This document shows positions 19,525 to 27,698 of a stretch of 64,000 nt of DNA, piece by piece. The position numbers and the translations under genes are program-made. Location: contig NZ_FNSA01000003.1 in the NCBI RefSeq assembly GCF_900104775.1, positions 558,001-622,000 of the forward strand, in the 5' to 3' direction. A model generated the notes under the pieces. It was not told the origin of the DNA. It was given only the letters and a program-made list of their open reading frames with translations, and did not search any database. The DNA is from Tsukamurella tyrosinosolvens. GTDB taxonomy: Bacteria > Actinomycetota > Actinomycetes > Mycobacteriales > Mycobacteriaceae. Every line of letters starts with the position of its first letter. The first letter of the stretch is position 1.

Positions 19525-20279
19525 CAGTGATCCCCTCCCACCACGACCAGCCGGTCGCGCACGTGCAGCACGTCGACCGGGGTGCGGTACAGCCGGGTCA
19601 GCCGCTCCGAGGTCATCACCTCGGCCGTCGGCCCCACCTCGAACCGCCCGTCCACCAGGTAGAGGACGCGGTCGCAGTAGGGGAGCACCGGGTTGATCTC
19701 GTGGGTCACGAAGAGCACGGCGGTGTCGTGCTCGCGGCGGCGGCGCTCGATGAGCGAGACGGCCAGCTGCTGGTTGCCGGGGTCCAGGGAGAGCAGCGGC
19801 TCGTCGCAGAGCAGGATCGTCGGGTCCGAGGCCAGGGCCTGCGCCACGCGCAGCCGCTGCTGCTCACCGCCGGACAGCGAGCCGATGGGTGCCTCGGCGA
19901 AGGCCTCGGCGTCCACCTGCCGGAGCGCTTCGTCGACGGCGGACCGTCGGGCCGCGCGGTTCCGCAGGCCGAGGCCCCAGGCGGCACCGTCGAAGCCCAG
20001 GCCCACGAGGTCGCGTCCGCGCAGGGGCACGGCCCCGTCGAGCGCGCGCTGCTGCGGGATGTAGCCGATCCGGCCGTTCACCTCGACGGTGCCGGCGGAC
20101 AGGTGGCTCTGGCCCAGGAGGATGCGCAGCAGCGAGGTCTTGCCGGCGCCGTTCGGGCCGAGCACGGCCACGAACTCGCCGGGCGCGATGTCGAGGTCGA
20201 GTCCGTCCCAGAGCGTGCGGTCGCCGTACCGCAGTCCGGCGTCCCGCAGGCGGATGACCGGGTCCGACGGTGCGCTCAC
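19524..20279 (-). CDS. Zinc/manganese ABC transporter ATP-binding protein
   Basis: 251 residues. Walker A GPNGAGKTS, Q-loop YIPQQR, signature LSGGEQQR, Walker B ILLCDEPLLSLD and switch VTHEI are all present. I chose the GTG at 20279, which overlaps the stop of the binding-protein gene (GTGA); an upstream start would run inside that gene. Energises the permease encoded next. Confidence 0.92.
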   Translation of the reverse strand: MSAPSDPVIRLRDAGLRYGDRTLWDGLDLDIAPGEFVAVLGPNGAGKTSLLRILLGQSHLSAGTVEVNGRIGYIPQQRALDGAVPLRGRDLVGLGFDGAAWGLGLRNRAARRSAVDEALRQVDAEAFAEAPIGSLSGGEQQRLRVAQALASDPTILLCDEPLLSLDPGNQQLAVSLIERRRREHDTAVLFVTHEINPVLPYCDRVLYLVDGRFEVGPTAEVMTSERLTRLYRTPVDVLHVRDRLVVVGGDH

Positions 20280-21172
20280 GGGCGCGGGGCGAGCGCGTCG
20301 GACAGCGCCTTGACGTTGCCCGCCTGCCACGCGATGTAGTCGTCGACGCCGGCCGGCAGCGACTCGGTGACCCGGACGACGGGCACGCCGGCGGTCTCGG
20401 CGGTCTTCGCCAGCGCGGAGGTCACGGGGCTCTCGGTCTGGGCGTTGAGCACGACGGCCCGCACCTGCTTGCCGCTGACCAGCGCGTTCGCGGCGGCGAT
20501 CTCGGCGGGCGCCGGGTCGGTGCCGGACTCGATGGCGGCGGTGTAGCGGGCGGGCGCGACGTCGGTCAGGCCGGCGAGGGTCAGCAGGTGGCCGGCGACG
20601 GGCTCGGTCGCGGCGACCTTGGCGCCGGGGTTGGCATGGCCGATGGCGCGGGCCTGCCCGATGACGGTGTCGAGCTTCGTGGAGAAGGCGGCGGCGCGGC
20701 TCTCGTAGCCGGCGCGGTGCGCGTCGTCCTTCTCGGCGAGCGCCTTCGCGACGGCGGTCGCGACCTTCTGCATGGTCGGCAGGTCGTAGAAGACGTGCTC
20801 GTTCTCGCTCTTCGGGTCCTGCAGCGCGGCCGCGTCGACCTTGGCCGCGGCGGCGCCCTCGGCGGCCTTCTCCATGTAGGCGTCGTAGTGGCCGCCGTTG
20901 AAGACGAGCACCGAGGCCTTCTTGACCTTGAGGGTGTCCTGGGCGGAGGGCTCGAACTCGTGCGGGTCGCCGGTGGGGTTGGCGAACAGCGAGGTCACCG
21001 TCGCGTCACCGCCCGCGACGGCGGTCGCGATCGCGCCGTAGACGTCGGTCGAGGCCACGACCGCGGGCTTGCCGTCGCTCGAATCCGAGGAGGCGGTCCC
21101 GCACGCGGTGAGCGCGAGGGCAAGGGCGGCGACGGCGCCGGCGACCCGGGTGAGACGAAGGCGGTTGCGCAC
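20276..21172 (-). CDS. Zinc/manganese ABC transporter substrate-binding lipoprotein
   Basis: 298 residues, cluster A-I (ZnuA/TroA) binding protein. Signal peptide with lipobox LTAC. Candidate metal ligands are His in GDPHEFEPS, His in NGGHYDAY and the acidic ATEPV segment. GTG start preceded by AGAGGAGC. First gene of a four-gene coupled operon; the promoter region carries a 24-bp inverted repeat at 21186-21209. Confidence 0.9.
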   Translation of the reverse strand: MRNRLRLTRVAGAVAALALALTACGTASSDSSDGKPAVVASTDVYGAIATAVAGGDATVTSLFANPTGDPHEFEPSAQDTLKVKKASVLVFNGGHYDAYMEKAAEGAAAAKVDAAALQDPKSENEHVFYDLPTMQKVATAVAKALAEKDDAHRAGYESRAAAFSTKLDTVIGQARAIGHANPGAKVAATEPVAGHLLTLAGLTDVAPARYTAAIESGTDPAPAEIAAANALVSGKQVRAVVLNAQTESPVTSALAKTAETAGVPVVRVTESLPAGVDDYIAWQAGNVKALSDALAPRP

Positions 21173-21185
21173 GGCGGAGCTCCTC

Positions 21186-21209
21186 TGACAGCAATGGGAA
21201 TCGTTGTCA
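21186..21209 (-). promoter_or_regulatory. Fur-family (Zur-like) operator
   Basis: Reading the minus strand, TGACAACGAT and ATTGCTGTCA flank a 4-nt centre; the arms match at 8 of 10 positions (TGACARCRAT). It starts 14 bp upstream of the metal-binding lipoprotein start. The spacing and the AT...AT core resemble Zur/Fur boxes; the exact regulator is inferred. Confidence 0.6.
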
Positions 21210-21279
21210 TTTAGAGTAGCGGCGACGCGGTTGCACTGTCGAATAGGCGAATGCGCATGTATCGGCGCATTCGGCGTGG

Positions 21280-21699
21280 TCAGGCGCCGACGGTTCCGGC
21301 GGCCTCGGCCTGCGCGGTCGCGGTGGCCTCCTCGGCGATCGCGGCGAACTGCGCGCCCATGGCTGCGGACAGCGCCTGCGCGGCGGAGAGCGGGCGGACC
21401 ATCACCATGAAGTCGTCGATCTTGCCCTCGGCGTTGACGTGGATGAAGTCGCAGCCGGTGATCTTCTTGCCGTCGACCGCGGCCTCGAAGACGAGGGCGT
21501 GATCGTCGCCGTCGTTGATCTCGCGCACGTAGCGGAAGTCCTCGAAGACCCGCAGCACGCCGCGCAGGATCGCCGCAGTGATGTGCCGGCCCTCGTAGGG
21601 CTTGAACGCGACGGGGCTGGTGAAGGTCACGTCGTCGGCGAGCAGGCCGTCGAAGGCCCCGCCGTCGCGGGCCTCGACGGCGGCACGGAACTCACGCAT
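21280..21699 (-). CDS. SnoaL/NTF2-like protein
   Basis: 139 residues of the NTF2 fold: MREFRAAVEARDGG helix, LADDVTFTSPVAFKPYEG, DGKKITGCDFIHVNAEGKIDDFMVMVRPLS. Many relatives are uncharacterised polyketide-cyclase-like or isomerase-like enzymes. I chose the ATG at 21699 because it follows TAGGAGTT with good spacing. Divergent from the PadR gene, with a long inverted repeat between, so PadR probably represses it. Confidence 0.8.
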   Translation of the reverse strand: MREFRAAVEARDGGAFDGLLADDVTFTSPVAFKPYEGRHITAAILRGVLRVFEDFRYVREINDGDDHALVFEAAVDGKKITGCDFIHVNAEGKIDDFMVMVRPLSAAQALSAAMGAQFAAIAEEATATAQAEAAGTVGA

Positions 21700-21707
21700 G
21701 GCAACTC

Positions 21708-21759
21708 CTAGTAAATTAGTTGAGTAGGTGTCGACGAGTATAGGCAACTAATTGACTAG
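21708..21759. promoter_or_regulatory. PadR operator (inverted repeat)
   Basis: CTAGTAAATTAGTTG at 21708-21722 is inverted at 21745-21759 with one mismatch (14 of 15 match), 22 bp apart. The arms occupy both promoters of the divergent SnoaL-like and PadR genes. AT-rich content stands out from the surroundings. Confidence 0.7.
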
Positions 21760-21769
21760 AATGGAAGGC

Positions 21770-22327
21770 ATGGCGCTGCGGCACGCGATCGAATCGACCC
21801 TCCTCGTGCTGGGGGAGGCGTCCGGGTACGACCTGTCCAAGGAGTTCGACGGTGCCCGCGCCAACTTCTGGGTCGCCACGCCGCAGCAGCTCTACCGCGA
21901 GCTCGAGCGCATGGAGTCCGACGGTGCGATCGTCGCGCGGACCGTCGAACAGGAGAAGCGGCCGACCAAGCGCGTCTTCCGCCTCACCGACGCCGGCCGC
22001 GCCGAGCTCGCCTCGTTCACGACGACCGCGCCGCGCGCGACCGCGATCCGGGACGAGCTGATGGTGCGGGTGCAGGCCGTGGAGGTGGGCGACCCGGCCG
22101 CGGTGTGCGAGGCCGTGGGCGCGCTCCGCGATGCCGCGGCCGCGAAACTCGTCTACTACGAGCGGATCGAGCGCTCCTGGCTCGGCGGGCGCACGCGCGA
22201 CGAGCTGCTCGCCGACCCGCACCTCGGCGGGCCCTATCTGACGCTGCTGCGGGGCCTGCGGTTCGAGCGCGAGAACGTCGACTGGGCGGAACTCGCGCTG
22301 CCGGTGCTGCGCGCCCGGATCGCCTGA
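21770..22327 (+). CDS. PadR family transcriptional regulator
   Basis: 185 residues. The PadR winged helix starts at MALRHAIESTLLVLGEASGYDLSKEF (helices 1-2), continues through ATPQQLYRELERME (recognition helix) and ends with a wing KRPTKRVFRLTDAGR. A C-terminal coiled coil (residues about 110-180) is for dimerisation. I chose the ATG at 21770 to fit the family start; an ATG 9 nt upstream is possible. Confidence 0.85.
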   Translation: MALRHAIESTLLVLGEASGYDLSKEFDGARANFWVATPQQLYRELERMESDGAIVARTVEQEKRPTKRVFRLTDAGRAELASFTTTAPRATAIRDELMVRVQAVEVGDPAAVCEAVGALRDAAAAKLVYYERIERSWLGGRTRDELLADPHLGGPYLTLLRGLRFERENVDWAELALPVLRARIA

Positions 22328-22404
22328 CGCGCTCCGCGTTTCCCGTGCCGGGTCGCCGTGGTTGTGTCACGATTCGGGGAAACGCTTCTGGGGAGGAGCT
22401 CGAC

Positions 22405-23211
22405 ATGCACGGTGACCGGGGACTGCGCGCACGCATCACCACGACGGCCGGGGGTGGGGTTGCGCTGTGTGCGCTGCTCGCGGCGGCGGGCTGCGGTGGC
22501 GGCGGGACGACCACGACAACGGAGACCGTGACGGCGACGCAGGCCGTGTCCTCGGCGGGGAGTGCGCCGCCCGCGACGCGCGGGACGGGTGCTCCCGCCC
22601 CGGCGATCGGCGAGGTGCCGGGCAGCGCCGGCGCGGCGAAGGCCTTGCGGCCCTGGCTCGCCGACGTCACCGCGAAGGACCTCCCCGCGCTCACCTCGAA
22701 GTGCTGGACGCAGCCGCCGAGTGTCATCGGCGAGATGTACGGCGACGCGGGCAGGATCACCGAGGCCGTCTCCGGGCCCGGCGTCCTGGGGCAGTTCGGC
22801 CCGACGTGGAAGAGTGCCACCACCACCGTGCAGCTGCGCCCGAGTGAGGTCGCCTCCTCCTACGGATGCCCCGACGTCTATGCGGCGAACGGCTCGATCC
22901 CGCTCGAGAAGGCGCGGTACGCCGTCGTGCGGTACCTGGGGCGGCACGTCGGAAAGCCCGTCGACCCGGCCGACGTCGAGGCGGACTATCCATTGCTCTG
23001 CCCGGCGGGCGACGGCGCCCCCGGTCTCGCCGAGGTCACCGGATTCGACGCGGCTCAGGTGGGTGCGCCCCAGGTGGTGAAGACGGGGTCGACCACCGTG
23101 ACCTCGGTGAGTGCTCAGGTGGCGACGCGATCGGGAATCCGGAAATCGGCCGGCTTCGTCCTCGATCGCGGGCCGAACGGCTACTGCATCAGGCGTTTCA
23201 CCCTTCGCTGA
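22405..23211 (+). CDS. Putative lipoprotein of unknown function
   Basis: 268 residues. Signal peptide with core GVALCALLAA and lipobox AAGC, then a Gly/Thr-rich linker (about 32-75) and a folded domain of about 190 residues with cysteines near 98, 153, 197 and 261, which could form disulfides on the cell surface. Strong ribosome site GGGGAGGAG before the ATG. I do not recognise a family. Followed by two more exported proteins. Confidence 0.72.
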   Translation: MHGDRGLRARITTTAGGGVALCALLAAAGCGGGGTTTTTETVTATQAVSSAGSAPPATRGTGAPAPAIGEVPGSAGAAKALRPWLADVTAKDLPALTSKCWTQPPSVIGEMYGDAGRITEAVSGPGVLGQFGPTWKSATTTVQLRPSEVASSYGCPDVYAANGSIPLEKARYAVVRYLGRHVGKPVDPADVEADYPLLCPAGDGAPGLAEVTGFDAAQVGAPQVVKTGSTTVTSVSAQVATRSGIRKSAGFVLDRGPNGYCIRRFTLR

Positions 23212-23220
23212 AGGGTTTCT
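23200..23220 (+). terminator. Weak hairpin overlapping stop codon
   Basis: ACCCTTC-GCT-GAAGGGT forms a 7-bp stem that includes the TGA stop of the lipoprotein gene, followed by TTCT. Short tail, so only a weak intrinsic terminator candidate. Confidence 0.35.
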
Positions 23221-23366
23221 GACGTCGGATTCGTTCAATTCCTCCGATCAGCTGAGAAGTTATCGACGGTTCTCTATCCTCCTGGAAAGAACAACCCGTG
23301 TGGGGATGCGGTGTGCGCGCGCATCGGCTTCGGAACGTCCGGGCCAACGGGAGTGCTGGAGGACGG

Positions 23367-24920
23367 ATGAAGACCACCCGATCCGGGGCGTCGGCCCCGC
23401 TGCGATACCTGCTCGTCGCCGTCCTCGTCGCGGTGGGGGTGGTGGGAGCGCCCGGCGTCGCGCAGGCGGACCCCTCGTACATCCCGTCGGTCGACCGGTG
23501 GGAGAAGGCGGTGCCGCGCGCCGACTGCCGCGACGGCGACCGCGTGGAGACCGGGATCCAGGGCGACGTCCCGCTGGAGGACCGCAAGAATCGCCGCAGC
23601 ACCAAGGGCTACAACTGCAACATCGACCTCGTCGGCCAGTACCAGGGAGACGGTGCCGGCATCGTCAGCCCGAGCTACAAGCACTGCTCGTACATCTCCA
23701 CGAGCTTCCCCACCAACTTCGCCGGCAGCCGCGGGCCGGGCGTGCGGGTGGTCGACAACTCCGACCCGAGGAACCCGAAGCAGACGGCGGTCCTCAACGA
23801 GCTCGGTGTCGTCACCGGGACGTGGGAGTCGCTCAAGGTCAACGAGAAGCGCGGACTGCTGGTCGGGACGTCGGTGCCGATCGGCACGGGCTTCGGGTAC
23901 GTGGCGATCTACGACATCTCGAAGGACTGCGCCCGTCCACGGCTCCTGAACCCGGGGGTGGGCAGCAACCTGGCCATGCCGATCCCGATCACCACGCACG
24001 AGGGAGCGTTCTCGCCGGACGGCAGGACGTACTGGGCGTCCGGCGTCGTCGGCGGCCACCTCAGCGCGATCGATCTGACGGACCCCGCGAACCCGATGGT
24101 CGTCTGGTCCGGCATCACCGGGATATCGGGGCACGGCGTGGGCTTCTCGCCCGACGGCCGCCGGCTCTACGCCTCGACGCTCGCCGGCATCACTGTCCTC
24201 GACGTCACCGCGGTCCAGGACCGCAAGCCCCGCACGGTGGTGACTGCGCCGGTGCCGCACGTCGGGCGCAAGTTCTGGATCGACGGTCAGCTGACCCAGC
24301 ACAGCATCCACGTCACCTACGGCGGCAAGCCCTATGTCTACGTGGTCGACGAGGGCGGATCCGGCGGGGTGAAGCTGCTCAGCCTCAGCGATCTCAGCGA
24401 CCTGAAGCTGCGCAACCAGATCAAGCTCGAGATCAACCTGCCGAAGAACGCCGCGAAGTGGGCGTCGAGCGCCACCTCGAACGGCGTCTTCGGCTACGAC
24501 GCCCACTACTGCACCGTCGACCGGCCGGAGCAGCCGACGGCGATGGCCTGCGGATGGATCCAGTCCGGCATCCGCGTCTTCGACATCCGCGACCCCGACC
24601 GGATCCGCGAGATCGCGTACTTCAACCCGCCGGCGCAGACCGGTAAGAACCTGCAGCTGCCGAACTCGACGCACGCGATGATCGGCTCGATCATCGCGCC
24701 CCCGATCATCGGCACCCTGTCGATCGCGCAGTCGATCCTGCAGGGGCAGGCGCCGGTCAACGGGCTCATCAACGACCAGAGCAGGCTGCTCGGCGCGGAC
24801 CTCTCCGCCGACTGGTGCATGTCACCGCCCGAGTTCCGTGGCAACGACCTCATGGTGAGCTGCATGGACAACGGGTTCCTGCGGCTGCGCATCGATCCGA
24901 CGGTGTACTCGCCGCGATGA
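23367..24920 (+). CDS. Secreted LVIVD-repeat beta-propeller protein
   Basis: 517 residues. Cleavable signal peptide (VLVAVGVVGAPGVAQA, cut near residue 34). The body contains repeated units such as GVRVVDNSDPRNPKQ, HLSAIDLTDPANPMV and GIRVFDIRDPDRIRE, the LVIVD pattern of a surface beta-propeller. Cysteines in pairs suggest an oxidised extracellular protein. ATG preceded by GGAGGA. Its stop overlaps the next start (ATGA), so it is made together with the DUF305 protein. Confidence 0.82.
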   Translation: MKTTRSGASAPLRYLLVAVLVAVGVVGAPGVAQADPSYIPSVDRWEKAVPRADCRDGDRVETGIQGDVPLEDRKNRRSTKGYNCNIDLVGQYQGDGAGIVSPSYKHCSYISTSFPTNFAGSRGPGVRVVDNSDPRNPKQTAVLNELGVVTGTWESLKVNEKRGLLVGTSVPIGTGFGYVAIYDISKDCARPRLLNPGVGSNLAMPIPITTHEGAFSPDGRTYWASGVVGGHLSAIDLTDPANPMVVWSGITGISGHGVGFSPDGRRLYASTLAGITVLDVTAVQDRKPRTVVTAPVPHVGRKFWIDGQLTQHSIHVTYGGKPYVYVVDEGGSGGVKLLSLSDLSDLKLRNQIKLEINLPKNAAKWASSATSNGVFGYDAHYCTVDRPEQPTAMACGWIQSGIRVFDIRDPDRIREIAYFNPPAQTGKNLQLPNSTHAMIGSIIAPPIIGTLSIAQSILQGQAPVNGLINDQSRLLGADLSADWCMSPPEFRGNDLMVSCMDNGFLRLRIDPTVYSPR

Positions 24921-25663
24921 CGGCGTTCACGGAACGGCGGTCCGTCCGCGCGGCCGCCGCGGTGCTGGCGCTGACCCTCGCGGTCGTCATCGGGCTGGTG
25001 ATCGGCAAGGGCGCGCAGCCGGACCGACCCGCGCAGGAGCCGGGCGGCCCGCAGCGGCTCAGCGCGTCCGACGTCGGCTTCGCGCAGGACATGATGGCGC
25101 ACCACCAGCAGGCGCTGCAGATGGTCGAGCTGCTCAAACCCGACCTCAGCGCCGACGTCCGCGGGGCCGCGGCGCAGATCCAGCAGTCCCAGAACCGGGA
25201 GATCGGCGTGATGATGGGCTGGCTGGAAGTCTTGGGGAAGCCCCTGCAGAACCCGGACCCCATGGCCTGGATGGCGGGGATGACCGGTGCTCCTTCGGCC
25301 GCCGGGACGAGTGTCGCGGTCGCCGGCGGACACGGCGGGCACGCGATGCCGATGCCGTCCACGACCGCGGCGGCGTCGTCCGCCTCCGCGGCGACGCAGC
25401 ACGCGATGCCCGGGATGGCGACGAGCGCGGAGCTCACGGCGCTCGCCACCGCCTCCGGGGTGCAGCAGGAGATCCAGTTCCTGCAGCTGATGCTGCGGCA
25501 CCACCAGGGCGGGGTCGAGATGGCCGGCTACGCGCAGCGCGGCAGTGAGTCCCCCGCGGTCCGACAACGCGCGACGGCGATGGCCAAGGAGCAGAGCGAC
25601 GAGATCACGATGATGCTGGTGCAGCTCACCGCGCGGAACGCGACCTCGCTGCCCTACCCCTGA
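24917..25663 (+). CDS. DUF305 membrane-anchored protein
   Basis: 248 residues. N-terminal membrane anchor (VLALTLAVVIGLVIG), then two DUF305 half-repeats, FAQDMMAHHQQALQM and LQLMLRHHQGGVEMA, separated by a Met/His-rich linker (GGHGGHAMPMP, QHAMPGM). DUF305 proteins form ferritin-like bundles; the HH and Met/His-rich features suggest metal, perhaps copper, binding outside the membrane. Translationally coupled to the LVIVD protein. Confidence 0.88.
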   Translation: MTAFTERRSVRAAAAVLALTLAVVIGLVIGKGAQPDRPAQEPGGPQRLSASDVGFAQDMMAHHQQALQMVELLKPDLSADVRGAAAQIQQSQNREIGVMMGWLEVLGKPLQNPDPMAWMAGMTGAPSAAGTSVAVAGGHGGHAMPMPSTTAAASSASAATQHAMPGMATSAELTALATASGVQQEIQFLQLMLRHHQGGVEMAGYAQRGSESPAVRQRATAMAKEQSDEITMMLVQLTARNATSLPYP

Positions 25664-25677
25664 CGCCCGGGATCCGG

Positions 25678-26649
25678 TTACCGCACGACGTGCGGCATGA
25701 GCGCGTCGGGCGGGATCACGCCGAACTTGCCTGCGTTGTAATCCTCGAGCGCCTGGATCAGTTCGGCCTTGGTGTTCATCACGAACGGGCCGTACTGCGC
25801 GACGGTCTCGCGGATGGGGCGGCCGCCCAGGATCAGTACCTCCATCGCGGGCCGGTGCGAGTCCTGCGACGCGTCGGCGGCCACCGTGATCCGGTCGCCG
25901 GGGCCGAGCTGCGCGAGCTGGCCCTGGTGGATCGGGTGCCCCACGGGCCCGACGGTGCCCTTGCCGCTCAGCACGTAGACCAGCGCGTTGAAGTCGCGGT
26001 TCCACGGCAGCGAGGCCTCGGCGCCGGGGGCGATGGTGGCGTGCACGAAGTTGATCGGCGTCCGCGTGGAGCCGGGACCGGCGTGCCCGTCGACCTCGCC
26101 CGCGACGATGCGGATCAGCGCGCCGCCGTCCGGGGTCGTCACGAGGGTGGTCTGGCCGCCCTCGAGGTTCTGGTAGGCGGGGGTCGTGAACTTCTCCGAC
26201 TTGGGGAGGTTCACCCACAGCTGGATCCCGTGGAACGTGCCGCCCGACTCGACCAGTTCGGCCGGCGGGGTCTCGATGTGCAGGATGCCGGAGCCGGCGG
26301 TCATCCACTGGGTTGCGCCGTCCTGGATCAGTCCGCCGCCGCCGTGGCTGTCCTGGTGCTGGAACAGGCCGTCGATCATGTAGGTGACCGTCTCGAAGCC
26401 GCGGTGCGGGTGCCAGTTGGTGCCCTTGGGCTCGCCCGGCTCGTACTCGACCTCGCCCATCTGGTCCATGTGGATGAACGGGTCGAGGTCGCGCGGGTGC
26501 ACGCCGGCGAAGGCGCGCACCACGGGGAAGCCCTCGCCCTCGTGGCCGCGGGGGCCGGTGGTGATCTTCCGGACGGGGCGCTGCGTGTCCGACGGTGCCG
26601 CCGCGGCGATGCGGGGCAGGGTCAGGGTGTCTGCGGTGACGGCGGGCAT
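25678..26649 (-). CDS. Pirin family protein
   Basis: 323 residues, two cupin domains. The N-terminal metal site is visible in HPHRGFETVTYM and SGILHIETPP (His, His, His, Glu). Pirins act as quercetinase-like dioxygenases or redox-sensing cofactors; which applies here is unknown. ATG preceded by GGAGGA. The 170-bp gap to the divergent hydrolase has two large palindromes, and a TAATGT -10 (26680-26685) abuts one of them. Confidence 0.88.
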   Translation of the reverse strand: MPAVTADTLTLPRIAAAAPSDTQRPVRKITTGPRGHEGEGFPVVRAFAGVHPRDLDPFIHMDQMGEVEYEPGEPKGTNWHPHRGFETVTYMIDGLFQHQDSHGGGGLIQDGATQWMTAGSGILHIETPPAELVESGGTFHGIQLWVNLPKSEKFTTPAYQNLEGGQTTLVTTPDGGALIRIVAGEVDGHAGPGSTRTPINFVHATIAPGAEASLPWNRDFNALVYVLSGKGTVGPVGHPIHQGQLAQLGPGDRITVAADASQDSHRPAMEVLILGGRPIRETVAQYGPFVMNTKAELIQALEDYNAGKFGVIPPDALMPHVVR

Positions 26650-26687
26650 GTCGTCCTCCTCGATTGGCTGGTGACGCTGACATTACC

Positions 26688-26713
26688 ATCAACCGGACCG
26701 TGGTCCGATTGAT
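26688..26713. promoter_or_regulatory. 26-bp inverted repeat in the pirin promoter
   Basis: ATCAACCGGACC, a GT centre, then its reverse complement with one mismatch (11 of 12). It covers the expected -35 and spacer of the pirin promoter, as a TetR/MarR-type repressor site would. Confidence 0.65.
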
Positions 26714-26781
26714 TCCCGGGGGTGTGCCCGTCGAGGAACCGGGCGATTCTCGCGTGGGGTCGTGCATATCCGGTGTGGCGC

Positions 26782-26799
26782 GGAAATCGGCCGATTTCC
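26782..26799. promoter_or_regulatory. 18-bp perfect palindrome in the hydrolase promoter
   Basis: GGAAATCGGCCGATTTCC is its own reverse complement and ends 8 bp before the TACGCT -10 of the hydrolase gene, so a protein bound here would overlap the RNA polymerase footprint. Confidence 0.65.
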
Positions 26800-26806
26800 C
26801 GACGGA

Positions 26807-26812
26807 TACGCT
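26807..26812 (+). promoter_or_regulatory. Putative -10 (TACGCT), leaderless hydrolase start
   Basis: TANNNT hexamer 7 nt before the GTG at 26820; no ribosome site between. Confidence 0.5.
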
Positions 26813-26819
26813 CGGAGCC

Positions 26820-27674
26820 GTGACTCGATCAGTGGGCTTGGCCGTCTCGTACGACGGCACGGAGATCTTCTATGCCGATCACGCGGACGGGGCGGACCCG
26901 GCGAAGCCGGCGTTCCTGCTGGTCCACGGCTGGTCGGCGAGTTCGGACTCGTGGGGCGTGCCGTTCCTCGCCGAGCTGACCGGCGCCGGCCACCGCGTGG
27001 TCGCCGTGGACAACCGCGGTCACGGCCGCAGCTCGGTCCCGGACTCCGATCACCCGTACTCGACGGAGCGCTTCGCCGACGACCTCGCCGTGATCCGCCG
27101 CGACCTGGGACTGACCGACGTGATCCTCGTCGGCTGGTCGTACGGCGGCCTGATCATCGCGGACCACCTCGCGACCCACGGCACGGACGGCGTGCGCGGC
27201 GTCGGCCTCGTCGGCGCCATCACCTCGATCGGCGGCTCGAAGGAGACCGGCCCGTTCCCCGGCGGCGTCACCGGCGAGTCCATGAACGCAGCCCTGCCGG
27301 CAGCACTGTCCGCGCACGCGGGCAAGGCGATCACCGCGCTCGCCAAGCTGCGGATGCTGCCGCACGGCTTCGACCAGGACGCGCTCGGCCCCGTCGCCCA
27401 GCAGCAGTTCGGGATCGCGCTGTCGACGCCCCCGGCCGTCCGCGGCGGCCTGTTCCGGCGCACCGTCGATCACGACGCGGACCTCGCCGCCTGGACCTTC
27501 CCGGTCCTGGTGCAGCACGGGCGGGACGACGAGGTGGTGGCACCGTCGACCGCGGAGCACCACGCGCGGATCCTGCCGAACGCGACGCTGTCCTGGTGGG
27601 ACGGCGGCGGCCACGCCCCCTTCGTCGTCGATCCCGCGCGCAGCGCCCGCGAACTCCTCGCACTGGCGCGCTGA
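26820..27674 (+). CDS. Alpha/beta hydrolase
   Basis: 284 residues. Oxyanion segment LVHGWSASSDSW, DNRGHGRS, nucleophile elbow GWSYGG (Ser about 105), acid in LVQHGRDDEVV and histidine in GGHAPFV, a complete catalytic triad. Resembles haloperoxidase/epoxide-hydrolase-like esterases. I chose the GTG at 26820 because the frame upstream of it encodes nothing recognisable and a leaderless promoter fits. Divergent from pirin. Confidence 0.85.
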   Translation: MTRSVGLAVSYDGTEIFYADHADGADPAKPAFLLVHGWSASSDSWGVPFLAELTGAGHRVVAVDNRGHGRSSVPDSDHPYSTERFADDLAVIRRDLGLTDVILVGWSYGGLIIADHLATHGTDGVRGVGLVGAITSIGGSKETGPFPGGVTGESMNAALPAALSAHAGKAITALAKLRMLPHGFDQDALGPVAQQQFGIALSTPPAVRGGLFRRTVDHDADLAAWTFPVLVQHGRDDEVVAPSTAEHHARILPNATLSWWDGGGHAPFVVDPARSARELLALAR

Positions 27675-27685
27675 TCGGCCGGGGT

Positions 27686-27691
27686 TAAGCT
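27686..27691 (+). promoter_or_regulatory. Putative mshA -10 (TAAGCT)
   Basis: TANNNT hexamer 7 nt before the GTG at 27699; leaderless candidate. Confidence 0.5.
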
Positions 27692-27698
27692 GGACGGC

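Noticed and set aside
24506-26860. Long minus-strand frame opposite the LVIVD and DUF305 genes
   Set aside because: Composition is arginine-rich noise; both strands cannot be coding and the plus-strand proteins have signal peptides and family motifs.
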